From positions 1 to 10,700 of the forward strand of contig HF994195.1 in the NCBI GenBank assembly GCA_000436915.1: 10,700 nucleotides of DNA. Reading direction: 5' to 3'. This DNA comes from Prevotella sp. CAG:1092 (lineage in GTDB: Bacteria > Bacteroidota > Bacteroidia > Bacteroidales > Bacteroidaceae). Below the pieces are notes generated by a model. The model was given only the letters and a program-made list of their open reading frames with translations. It ran no database searches and was not told the origin of the DNA. Position 1 is the first letter of the stretch. The number at the start of each line of letters is the position of its first letter. Positions 1 to 6,739 of this stretch are shown here, piece by piece. The position numbers and the translations under genes were made by a program.

Positions 1-27
1 GCACTAAATTAATTCCGCCAACAGGTT

Positions 28-56
28 TTTGCATAGATTTTTATACCCTATTTTAT
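28..56 (+). promoter_or_regulatory. Possible weak Bacteroidetes-type promoter of the exporter operon
   Basis: A TTTG at 28-31 is followed after 17 bases by TATTTTAT at 49-56. This resembles the Bacteroidetes layout of a -33 TTTG and a -7 TAnnTTTG, but the -7 box lacks the final TTTG match and the spacing is slightly short. It sits in the AT-rich leader of the first gene, where an operon promoter would be expected. The leader just before the start codon is A-rich with no Shine-Dalgarno sequence. The call rests on position and a partial match only. Confidence 0.3.
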
Positions 57-87
57 ATAAAACGAAAATAATAAAAAAGAAAGATAT

Positions 88-957
88 ATGAACAAGAAAG
101 TTTTGATTCCAATTATCATTGTTGGATTACTATTGGTAGGCGGTATTGCATATCTTGCTTATAGCCTCAACATGCAGAAAGAAGAGAACAAAGCCATGCA
201 GGAACTTGCCGAATTGGACAAGAAGGAAATGGAAAACGAATATCAGCAGTTTGCTATGCAATATAGCGAGATGAAGACTCAGATCAACAACGACTCTATC
301 GTTGCACAGCTTACTGCCGAGCAAGAAAAGACCCAACAGCTTCTCGAAGAATTGAAGCGCACAAAGAGCAACGATGCTCGCGAGATTTCTCGTTTGAAGA
401 AGGAGTTGGCAACAGTTAGAGCCGTATTGCGTAGCTATGTGCTCGAGATTGACTCGCTTAACAGACTGAACCAAAACCTTACAGATGAGAATAACCGCAT
501 GAAGGGACAGTATGCCGAGGCTACTCGCCAGATAGAAGGCTTGAACACAGAAAAGGCTTCATTGTCAGAGAAGGTAGCCATCGCTGCTCAGCTCGATGCC
601 ATTGGCATCAACCTCCAGATGAAGGATAAGCGCTCTAAGACCACAGAGAAATTGAAGAAAGCGAAGACTCTTCAGCTCAATTTCTCTATCGCAAGAAATG
701 TTACTGCACAAAGCGGTATGAAGACTGTCTATGTGCGCATCACTTCTCCTACAGGTGCCACCCTCGCTGGTGGTGGTAGCTTCAGCTATGAGAACCGCAA
801 CTTGGAATGCTCTATGAAGAGAACATTTGAATATAATGGCAACGAGACTCCTATCACCCTTTATTGGAATATAAACCAGGCTATGGTACAGGGCAACTAT
901 AAGGTTAGCATCTTTGCAGATGGCAACATGATAGGTAGCAAGAGTTTTAATCTATAA
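88..957 (+). CDS. Membrane-anchored coiled-coil protein of unknown function with C-terminal beta domain
   Basis: I do not recognise a named family, although proteins of this architecture occur widely in Bacteroidales as hypotheticals. What can be seen: an N-terminal MNKK followed by one hydrophobic segment (about residues 5-27), with no lipobox cysteine, then a long charged region (about 28-165) rich in E, K, Q and L with heptad-like spacing that should form a coiled coil. A C-terminal part (about 190-289) has alternating strands and glycines, ending in GNYKVSIFADG and GSKSFNL, and resembles a small Ig-like sandwich. The positive N-terminus suggests an inner-membrane anchor with the rest in the periplasm. 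It is the first gene of the exporter operon and stops 6 bases before the TolC-type gene, so the two are almost certainly co-transcribed. A role as an accessory or scaffold for the exporter is inference; a general envelope role is equally possible. Confidence 0.85.
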   Translation: MNKKVLIPIIIVGLLLVGGIAYLAYSLNMQKEENKAMQELAELDKKEMENEYQQFAMQYSEMKTQINNDSIVAQLTAEQEKTQQLLEELKRTKSNDAREISRLKKELATVRAVLRSYVLEIDSLNRLNQNLTDENNRMKGQYAEATRQIEGLNTEKASLSEKVAIAAQLDAIGINLQMKDKRSKTTEKLKKAKTLQLNFSIARNVTAQSGMKTVYVRITSPTGATLAGGGSFSYENRNLECSMKRTFEYNGNETPITLYWNINQAMVQGNYKVSIFADGNMIGSKSFNL

Positions 958-963
958 TCGACT

Positions 964-2484
964 ATGAAGATAAGAAATAGCGAAATATCAGCCAAAGAGA
1001 GAGGTATGGCAATTGTGCTGTGCCTTCTCTGTTGTATGCTGTCGGCTAATGCACAATCGGTGCTCAACCTTGATAGCTGCAGAAATCTGGCTCTACGAAA
1101 CAATAAGCAACTGAACATTTCAAAACTGAAAAAGGAAGTTGCAACAAACACCCGCAAGGCTGCACATACCAAGTATTTGCCAAAGGTGAGCGCAAATGGT
1201 ATGTATCAGTTTACATCAAGAGAGATTTCTATTCTTAATAATGAGGACAAGAATACGCTGAGCAACCTCGGTACTACCACCAGCGGACAGATTGGCAATA
1301 GTGCATCAAACGTGATTGGTCAGCTGACACAGCAAGGCGTTATCAGCGGTGAGCAAGCTCAGCTATTCGGCAAGATTCTTAATCAAGCAGGTTCTACCAT
1401 CGGTTCTTCGCTCAACCAGATAGGTCAGCACATTCGAGATGCTTTCGATACCGATACTCGCAACCTGTTTACTGCCGACATCCTTATCACCCAACCAATC
1501 TTTATGGGTGGAGCTATCACAGCAGCCAACAGAATGGCTAAGCTAAGCGAGCAGTTGGCAGACAACAGCATAGAGAATAGCCGCCAGAGCACAATCTATG
1601 AAACAGACAAAGCCTACTGGCTCGTAGTATCGCTAAAGCAGAAACAGCGTCTTGCCGATAGCTATCTCGACCTTGTAAAGAAGCTACATTCTGATGTAGA
1701 GAAGATGGTGAACGACGGTATTGCTACAAAAGCCGACGGACTGAAAGTGGCTGTAAAAGTGAACGAGGCAGAGATGGCAAAGCAGAAAGTTGACGACGGA
1801 CTGACTCTCGCAAAGATGTTGTTATGCCAGATTTGCGGTATCGACATCAATGGCGACATCACCCTTGCCGACGAAGACAATGAAGATATTGCAGCAACAA
1901 CAGCTGTTAGCAATATCAACAAGGAGGAAGCTTTTGAGAATCGTACAGAACTGAAGATGCTCCAAAACACTATCGACATTAGCAAGGAGAATACAAAGCT
2001 CGTACGTGCAGCCTACTTGCCAAAGGTTGCAGCCATGGGTGGCTACATGATGTCGAACCCTTGTCTGTATAATGGCTTCGAAAGGAAATTCTCTGGTATG
2101 TTCCATGTAGGAGTAGTAGTACAGGTGCCTGTTTGGTCATGGTTTGAGGGACGCTATAAGATGAATGCCACAAAGGCTGCCACCAATATAGCACAGATGG
2201 AACTCAACGATGCACAGGAAAAGATAGAATTACAAATCAACCAAACATCATTCCAAACTCGCGAAGCTCGTAAGCGCCTATCAATGGCAGAAAAGAATAT
2301 AGAGAGCGCAAAGGAAAACTTAAGATGTGCGAACATCGGTTTCAAGGAAGGAATAATGAGCACTACAGACGTGATGACAGCACAGACAGCCTGGCTTGAG
2401 GCACAGTCGCGCAAGATTGACGCAGAAATAGATGTTGCACTTTCAAATACCAATATGAAGAAGGTGATGGGAACTCTCAAATAA
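964..2484 (+). CDS. TolC-family outer membrane efflux channel
   Basis: Outer-membrane channel of a tripartite exporter, expected to form a trimeric beta-barrel plus periplasmic alpha-tunnel. The 506 residues include a signal peptide with a hydrophobic core at 16-28 and a likely cleavage after ANA (30/31). Two OEP repeats are visible. The first has the strand with ITQPIF (176-180) and a helical turn DGIATKAD (251-258). The second has VQVPVWSWFEGRYK (386-399) and the turn EGIMSTTDV (462-470). The turns match the periplasmic tip region of TolC that meets the adaptor. About 80 residues (88-167), rich in S, T, G, Q and N, separate the first two barrel strands, making an unusually long predicted extracellular loop. 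The start at 964 is the longest option; an in-frame ATG at 1006 (residue 15) would give a more typical signal peptide. The adaptor gene follows after 51 bases. The family is certain; the substrate is unknown. Confidence 0.95.
   Translation: MKIRNSEISAKERGMAIVLCLLCCMLSANAQSVLNLDSCRNLALRNNKQLNISKLKKEVATNTRKAAHTKYLPKVSANGMYQFTSREISILNNEDKNTLSNLGTTTSGQIGNSASNVIGQLTQQGVISGEQAQLFGKILNQAGSTIGSSLNQIGQHIRDAFDTDTRNLFTADILITQPIFMGGAITAANRMAKLSEQLADNSIENSRQSTIYETDKAYWLVVSLKQKQRLADSYLDLVKKLHSDVEKMVNDGIATKADGLKVAVKVNEAEMAKQKVDDGLTLAKMLLCQICGIDINGDITLADEDNEDIAATTAVSNINKEEAFENRTELKMLQNTIDISKENTKLVRAAYLPKVAAMGGYMMSNPCLYNGFERKFSGMFHVGVVVQVPVWSWFEGRYKMNATKAATNIAQMELNDAQEKIELQINQTSFQTREARKRLSMAEKNIESAKENLRCANIGFKEGIMSTTDVMTAQTAWLEAQSRKIDAEIDVALSNTNMKKVMGTLK
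1000..1008 (+). promoter_or_regulatory. Purine-rich stretch before an alternative TolC start codon
   Basis: The bases AGAGAGG lie directly before an in-frame ATG at 1006, while the ATG at 964 has no purine-rich sequence before it. Starting at 1006 would remove 14 charged residues and leave a compact signal peptide beginning MAIVLCLLCC. The spacing to the ATG is very short for a Shine-Dalgarno and Bacteroidales rarely rely on one, so this is only a hint about the true start. Confidence 0.25.
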
Positions 2485-2535
2485 CAATTACAGAAGATAC
2501 ACAATAAATACACGAACTATAAACACGACAAAATC

Positions 2536-3525
2536 ATGTCAGAGAAAACACAACATAAGAACATACTACTTGCCATATCGGCTTTCACTATAGTAGTAAT
2601 CGTCGTTGCCGTAATAGGCTTCGTCTGCTTCGGCAACAATGACGACAACGTTATTCAGGGCGAAGTAGAGGTTAGCGAATACCGAGTTTCGAGCAAACTC
2701 CCTGGTCGTATAGCTGAAATATGCGTTACCGAAGGCGACTTCGTTCACAAGGGCGACACTCTTGCCATCCTCGATGTGCCAGAAGTAGAAGCTCAGAAGC
2801 GTGCTGCCGAAGCTACACAAGATGCAGCTAAGGCTGTTAGCGATATGGCAGACAATGGTGCTCGCAAAGAGCAGATTCAGGCTGCTTATCAACTATGGCA
2901 GCAGGTTGTAGCAGCAAGCGATATCGCAGAAAAAACATATAAGCGCTTGCAGAACCTATACAACGAGGGTGTGATAAGTGCTCAGAAGCGCGACGAGGCT
3001 TTTGCTGCTTACAAGGCTACTCAGGCACAGGTGTTGGCAGCAAAGAGCCAGTATGATATGGCTAAGAGCGGTGCACGCAACGAGGAGCGCAAAGCAGCTT
3101 CTGATCAGGCTAATGCTGCAAAGAATGCTACCGACGTAGTGAAGTCACTTCTTAGAGAGACTGTTCAGATTGCTACTGCCGATGGCGAGGTGAGCGAGAT
3201 ATTCCCTAAGGTTGGCGAGCTTGTTGGTTTGGGTTCTCCTATCATGAGCATCTCAGAGATGAACGATATGTGGGGAACTTTCAACATTCGCGAAGACCAG
3301 CTCAATGGTATGAAGGTTGGCGACACCTTCAAGGCTTATTGTCCTGCTTTCGACAAGGAAATAGAGATGAAGGTTTACCATATCAAAGACCAAGGTTCGT
3401 TTGCAGTATGGAAGGCTACCAAGACCAACGGTCAGTATGATATCAAGACTTTCGAGGTTAAGGCTCGTCCAAGCAAGCCTGTAGAGGGATTGCGTCCAGG
3501 CATGACTCTCATTATCCGCAAATAA
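2536..3525 (+). CDS. HlyD/EmrA-type periplasmic adaptor (membrane fusion protein)
   Basis: Periplasmic adaptor linking the inner-membrane permeases to the TolC-type channel. The 329 residues show one N-terminal membrane anchor (10-32), then a first lipoyl half-motif (about 47-82, with KLPGRI and VTEGDFVHKGD). A long Ala/Gln/Lys-rich alpha hairpin follows (about 84-208), then the second lipoyl half (about 210-240, DGEVSEIFPKVGELV) and a beta-barrel segment ending in GLRPGMTLIIRK. At the hairpin tip, R137, L141 and S148 have the same +4 and +11 spacing as the RLS motif known from AcrA (R128, L132, S139), which supports docking onto a TolC channel. The size and order resemble E. coli YbhG and YhiI, adaptors that work with ABC-2 permeases. 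It lies 51 bases after the channel gene and 23 bases before the first permease gene. Family assignment is firm; the transported substrate cannot be told. Confidence 0.95.
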   Translation: MSEKTQHKNILLAISAFTIVVIVVAVIGFVCFGNNDDNVIQGEVEVSEYRVSSKLPGRIAEICVTEGDFVHKGDTLAILDVPEVEAQKRAAEATQDAAKAVSDMADNGARKEQIQAAYQLWQQVVAASDIAEKTYKRLQNLYNEGVISAQKRDEAFAAYKATQAQVLAAKSQYDMAKSGARNEERKAASDQANAAKNATDVVKSLLRETVQIATADGEVSEIFPKVGELVGLGSPIMSISEMNDMWGTFNIREDQLNGMKVGDTFKAYCPAFDKEIEMKVYHIKDQGSFAVWKATKTNGQYDIKTFEVKARPSKPVEGLRPGMTLIIRK

Positions 3526-3548
3526 TAAGATGTTTAAGCAAATTATAG

Positions 3549-4712
3549 ATGCTTACAAAGATATTTAATATTTCACGACGAGAGATAGGGTTGATAATCC
3601 ACAATCCCATCTATTGGTTTTGCATGATATTGTTTCCTATCCTCGTCACAGTTTTCTTCACATCCCTTATGGATGCCGGTCAGCCACAAGAGATGCCTAT
3701 TGGTGTTGTCGACCTTGACAACACTACTACCACTCGCACATTGATTCGTCGTCTTGATGCTTTCCAAACATCAAAGGTGAAGAAACATTATGCCAACTTT
3801 GAAGAGGCACGAAAGGCTATGCAATCTAACGAGATATATGCCTTCATATATTTCCCAAAGAATACCACAGCCGACCTCATGGCATCCAAGCAGCCAAAGA
3901 TATCGTTCTATTATAGCAACGCTTGTATCACTTCAGGCTCGCTTATCTTCAAAGACTTGAAGACCATATCAACGCTGGGCTCAGCAGCCGTAGGCATGGC
4001 AAAACTATCGGCAATAGGCAAAACATCTGACGAGATAAAGACATTCCTACAGCCTATCACCATCGATATGCACACTATAGGCAACCCTACAATAAACTAT
4101 AATGTTTATCTGTCTACTTCGATGGTGCCAGCATGTATCACTCTGTTTATATTCCTTATCACAGCATATTCTGTGGGCACAGAGATGAAGTTTGGTCGTC
4201 AGAAGGAATGGCTCACCATGGCAGACAACAACATCTTTGTTGCCATCGTAGGCAAGATGTTGCCACAGTTCATCATCTTCTTTGTGATGATGTCGCTATA
4301 CCTTATATATATATATTGTTATCTCGGCTTCCCCCACTCTGCAGGCTTTGCCAAGATTTTCGCATTGGCTTTCCTCACAGTATTGGCATCACAAGGACTG
4401 GGACTTACCGCCTTTGGTTTGACACCATCATTACGTATGTCGATGAGTATGTGTAGTCTGTGGGCAGCGCTCAGCTTCTCAATAATGGGCTCTACATTCC
4501 CTGTCACAGCCATGTCGCCAGCCATACAATCATTGTCGGCACTCTTCCCTATGCGCCACTATTTCGTTATCTACCAAAAGAGCATCTTTGGTGGCTACCC
4601 ATTCTCTATGGTATGGGAACATATATGGGCATTGATAATATTTGCATCATTGCCTATAGCTTTTATGCCACGCATAAAGAAGGCTATGAACGAATGGGTG
4701 TATATGCCATAA
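3549..4712 (+). CDS. ABC-2 type exporter permease, first of two
   Basis: Inner-membrane permease subunit of an ABC exporter, in the YhhJ/YbhS/YbhR-like group (ABC2_membrane_3 architecture). One membrane segment (about 22-40) is followed by a large extracytoplasmic domain (about 45-185, starting MPIGVVDLDN) and then five further hydrophobic segments (about 189-209, 233-257, 267-291, 299-320, 357-374). The GTEMKFGRQKEW segment (210-221) after the second membrane helix matches the conserved cytoplasmic G-T-E-x-x-x-G region thought to contact the ATPase. The 387 residues are normal for the family. It shares its architecture and the VVD.DN, LIR.LDA motifs with the next gene, so the two are paralogues and probably heterodimerise. 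The ATG at 3549 directly precedes a typical N-terminus of this family. Spacing is 23 bases to the adaptor gene and 24 to the second permease gene. Confidence 0.93.
   Translation: MLTKIFNISRREIGLIIHNPIYWFCMILFPILVTVFFTSLMDAGQPQEMPIGVVDLDNTTTTRTLIRRLDAFQTSKVKKHYANFEEARKAMQSNEIYAFIYFPKNTTADLMASKQPKISFYYSNACITSGSLIFKDLKTISTLGSAAVGMAKLSAIGKTSDEIKTFLQPITIDMHTIGNPTINYNVYLSTSMVPACITLFIFLITAYSVGTEMKFGRQKEWLTMADNNIFVAIVGKMLPQFIIFFVMMSLYLIYIYCYLGFPHSAGFAKIFALAFLTVLASQGLGLTAFGLTPSLRMSMSMCSLWAALSFSIMGSTFPVTAMSPAIQSLSALFPMRHYFVIYQKSIFGGYPFSMVWEHIWALIIFASLPIAFMPRIKKAMNEWVYMP
4304..4316 (+). repeat. (TA)6 dinucleotide run inside the first permease gene
   Basis: Six consecutive TA units plus one T lie within the third membrane segment of the first permease and encode the LIYIY part of it. 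Short dinucleotide runs in coding sequence can slip during replication and shift the frame. Six units is modest and may reflect only the hydrophobic and aromatic codon choice. Confidence 0.6.
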
Positions 4713-4736
4713 GGCGAGATATATAAAGAAAGAAAA

Positions 4737-5972
4737 ATGATAAAACAGATAATACAAGACACTTGCAAGGTATGCATAAAGGAATTTAGGCATACGTTCA
4801 AGGATGAGGGAATACTGATGTTCTTCATCCTTGTACCGCTTTTCTATCCTTTGCTCTACGCCTGGATATACAGCACACAATATGCAAGAGAAGTGCCTGT
4901 AGCTGTTGTCGACAACTGCAACAGCAGCGAAAGCCGAAAACTAATTCGCATGCTTGATGCTTCGTCGGATGTAAAGGTGGCAAGCCGTTGCATCAATATG
5001 GAGGATGCCAAAGAGATGATAGGCAGACAAGAGGCATGGGGAATAGTTTATATACCTTCCGACTTCAGCAAAAACATAATGCGCAATGAGCAGTCTACGG
5101 TTTCTTTGTTCTGCGATATGAGCATCATGTTGCACTATAAAGCGATATTCCAAACCCTGACAGCTGTTACGAGCGATATGAATACTCATATCCAACTCGA
5201 GGGGTCCAAGAATTTCACGAAACGCGACGAAGAGATAAGCACCAAACCTCTCGACTTTGACGAAGTGGCAATATTCAATCCTTCGGGAGGCTATGCCGAC
5301 TTCATTATTCCTGGTGTACTAATACTTATCTTGCATCAGACATTGTTGCTTGGTATAGGACTTAGCGCAGGAACAGAGCGTGAAAAGCGTATGCAGAATG
5401 TTATGCAGCATCTGTCGTCATATGCCAATGGTACCGTACGCATTGTCATAGGTAAGGCTACGTGCTTCTTCATAATATACCTCTTCATGGCATCTTATGT
5501 CACCATGTTTGTGCCAGAACTCTTTGGCATAGTGCAGCTGGTTCATTTCGGAGAGCTAATGGCATTCTTAATACCATTCCTTTTGGCATCGATATTCTTT
5601 GCAATGATGCTGTCGTGCCTGGTTCGCTATCGTGAGAATGTGATGCTGTTGGTAGTGTTCACATCAGTACCTCTGCTCTTCCTTTCCGGTATCTCATGGC
5701 CACAGAGTGCTATGCCTGGTGCATGGCAAGGTATAGCGATGCTCTTCCCTTCCACATTCGGTGTGCGTGGATTTGTGCGCATGAATACTATGGGAGCAAC
5801 TCTCAACGATATACAGCCGGAGTACATAGCTCTTTGGATACAGGCATTCGTATATTTCGTAGGCACTTGCATCATAAAGAGAATCAAAAAGCATGAAGTT
5901 GAGATGTTGAAGAAAAAGGCTTTAGAAGAAGGTTTAGCTAAAGAGCAAAACTTAGCTACAGAGCAAAACTAA
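4737..5972 (+). CDS. ABC-2 type exporter permease, second of two
   Basis: Second inner-membrane permease of the exporter, same architecture as the preceding gene. There is one membrane segment (about 27-47), an extracytoplasmic domain (about 50-185, beginning VPVAVVDN) and five more segments (about 188-210, 238-258, 272-296, 301-319, 363-380). The GTEREKRMQNV segment (212-222) is the likely ATPase contact region, and LFPSTFGVRGFVRMNTMGA (336-354) is a conserved family stretch near the end. The 411 residues are slightly longer than the first permease because of a charged cytoplasmic tail (about 381-411). This tail ends in a duplicated hexapeptide, LAKEQN then LATEQN. The leader before the ATG is A-rich (AAAGAAAGAAAA). 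This is the last gene of the operon; a strong hairpin follows 33 bases after the stop. No ATP-binding protein is encoded next to it. Confidence 0.93.
   Translation: MIKQIIQDTCKVCIKEFRHTFKDEGILMFFILVPLFYPLLYAWIYSTQYAREVPVAVVDNCNSSESRKLIRMLDASSDVKVASRCINMEDAKEMIGRQEAWGIVYIPSDFSKNIMRNEQSTVSLFCDMSIMLHYKAIFQTLTAVTSDMNTHIQLEGSKNFTKRDEEISTKPLDFDEVAIFNPSGGYADFIIPGVLILILHQTLLLGIGLSAGTEREKRMQNVMQHLSSYANGTVRIVIGKATCFFIIYLFMASYVTMFVPELFGIVQLVHFGELMAFLIPFLLASIFFAMMLSCLVRYRENVMLLVVFTSVPLLFLSGISWPQSAMPGAWQGIAMLFPSTFGVRGFVRMNTMGATLNDIQPEYIALWIQAFVYFVGTCIIKRIKKHEVEMLKKKALEEGLAKEQNLATEQN
5934..5969 (+). repeat. 18-base tandem repeat, two copies, at the 3' end of the second permease gene
   Basis: Copy one (5934-5951) and copy two (5952-5969) differ at a single base, A to C at 5959. 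The repeat is in frame and encodes LAKEQN followed by LATEQN, immediately before the stop codon at 5970-5972. It looks like a recent in-frame duplication that lengthened the cytoplasmic tail. Confidence 0.85.
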
Positions 5973-6005
5973 AAAGTATCAGAAAAAGCTAAAGACTATA
6001 TAATG

Positions 6006-6048
6006 GAAAAAGGTGTTCTAAAGTTGGTTACTTTTGAACACCTTTTTC
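6006..6048. terminator. Bidirectional hairpin terminator between convergent genes
   Basis: A perfect 13-base inverted repeat (6006-6018 with 6036-6048) encloses an inner 5-base-pair extension (AAAGT at 6020-6024 with ACTTT at 6030-6034) after one T-T mismatch, leaving a 5-base loop. Each outer arm contains a run of five A or T, so both transcripts end in a U-tract. It lies 33 bases after the stop of the second permease gene and only 1 base beyond the stop of the thiamine pyrophosphokinase gene on the other strand. It should therefore end transcription from both sides. Confidence 0.9.
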
Positions 6049-6049
6049 T

Positions 6050-6715
6050 TTATTCATTAATTTTTCTTTGATAAGTACGAAATACCATATATGTGCCATC
6101 GCCATCTATGTCTACTTCATTGCCTACAGCCTCGTTGAGTGTACCTTGCCACAACATCTTGTAGGCGTATGGTTGCCAACGAAATCCTATGCCAGATAGT
6201 AGTGAACAAGAGAGATTAAAAATGCTCACTTGCTGACCTTCGAAGCTTTCATACTTCTGTTTACCGCAGGCTACGGAGAATGAACCATGGTCGGTAATGA
6301 GAGTTGGAATAATATCAAATTCTTCCTTATAGAATGGCATTAAAGATATATTTCCAAGCGTATGGTCTTCACGTTTGCCTGTTGTTGCGAGATACGCTAT
6401 ATTTTTTGCACCAGGAATATTGGCAAGCACAAAACGTGTGGCTTTAGTAAGATCATTATAATCTTGCTCATTAACTATGTACAACCTTTCACCCAACATT
6501 TCTCTCACACTCTGCGGAAGCGAATCGCCATCGCCAACTACAGCCGTAGGCATAATACCATGCTCTATAGCCTTAGCCCCTGCCCCATCGCAACAAACCA
6601 GATAGTTTGCTTTATTGAGAATACCAAGCGGAATGGCATTTGTTGGGAAGTCGCCATCGGCAAGTATCACAGCATCGAAGGTTGTATCTTCAGTTATGTT
6701 TCTAATCATTTCCAT
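6050..6715 (-). CDS. Thiamine pyrophosphokinase
   Basis: Transfers a pyrophosphate group from ATP to thiamine, giving thiamine diphosphate, in the cytoplasm. The 221 residues fit the bacterial TPK family. Signature positions are all present: VVGDGDS (59-65, acidic metal-binding loop), QDYNDLTKA (84-92) and GKREDHTLGN (113-122) in the catalytic domain. The C-terminal thiamine-binding domain carries GTLNEAVGNEVDI (191-203). The middle residue of the first loop is Gly where other TPKs often have a hydrophobic residue; I believe this is common in Bacteroidales. The ATG at 6715 was chosen; an ATG two codons later is an alternative. The gene starts 24 bases after topB and is probably transcribed with it. 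No thiamine transporter gene adjoins it, and no TPP riboswitch can fit in the 24-base gap. It ends at the shared hairpin. Confidence 0.93.
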   Translation of the reverse strand: MEMIRNITEDTTFDAVILADGDFPTNAIPLGILNKANYLVCCDGAGAKAIEHGIMPTAVVGDGDSLPQSVREMLGERLYIVNEQDYNDLTKATRFVLANIPGAKNIAYLATTGKREDHTLGNISLMPFYKEEFDIIPTLITDHGSFSVACGKQKYESFEGQQVSIFNLSCSLLSGIGFRWQPYAYKMLWQGTLNEAVGNEVDIDGDGTYMVFRTYQRKINE

Positions 6716-6739
6716 GATTTCATAGAATATAGAAAAACA

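Noticed and set aside
1..12. Possible tail of an upstream gene ending in TAA at 10-12
   Set aside because: Only three codons are visible in that frame, which is not enough to support a coding region.
2485..2535. Imperfect direct repeat (ATAAATACACGA and ATAAACACGA) before the adaptor gene
   Set aside because: It is short, imperfect and in A-rich spacer sequence, with no link to a known operator.
3530..3568. Small 12-codon open frame between the adaptor and the first permease genes
   Set aside because: It overlaps the permease start in another frame and encodes MFKQIIDAYKDI with no sign of function; chance is the simplest explanation.
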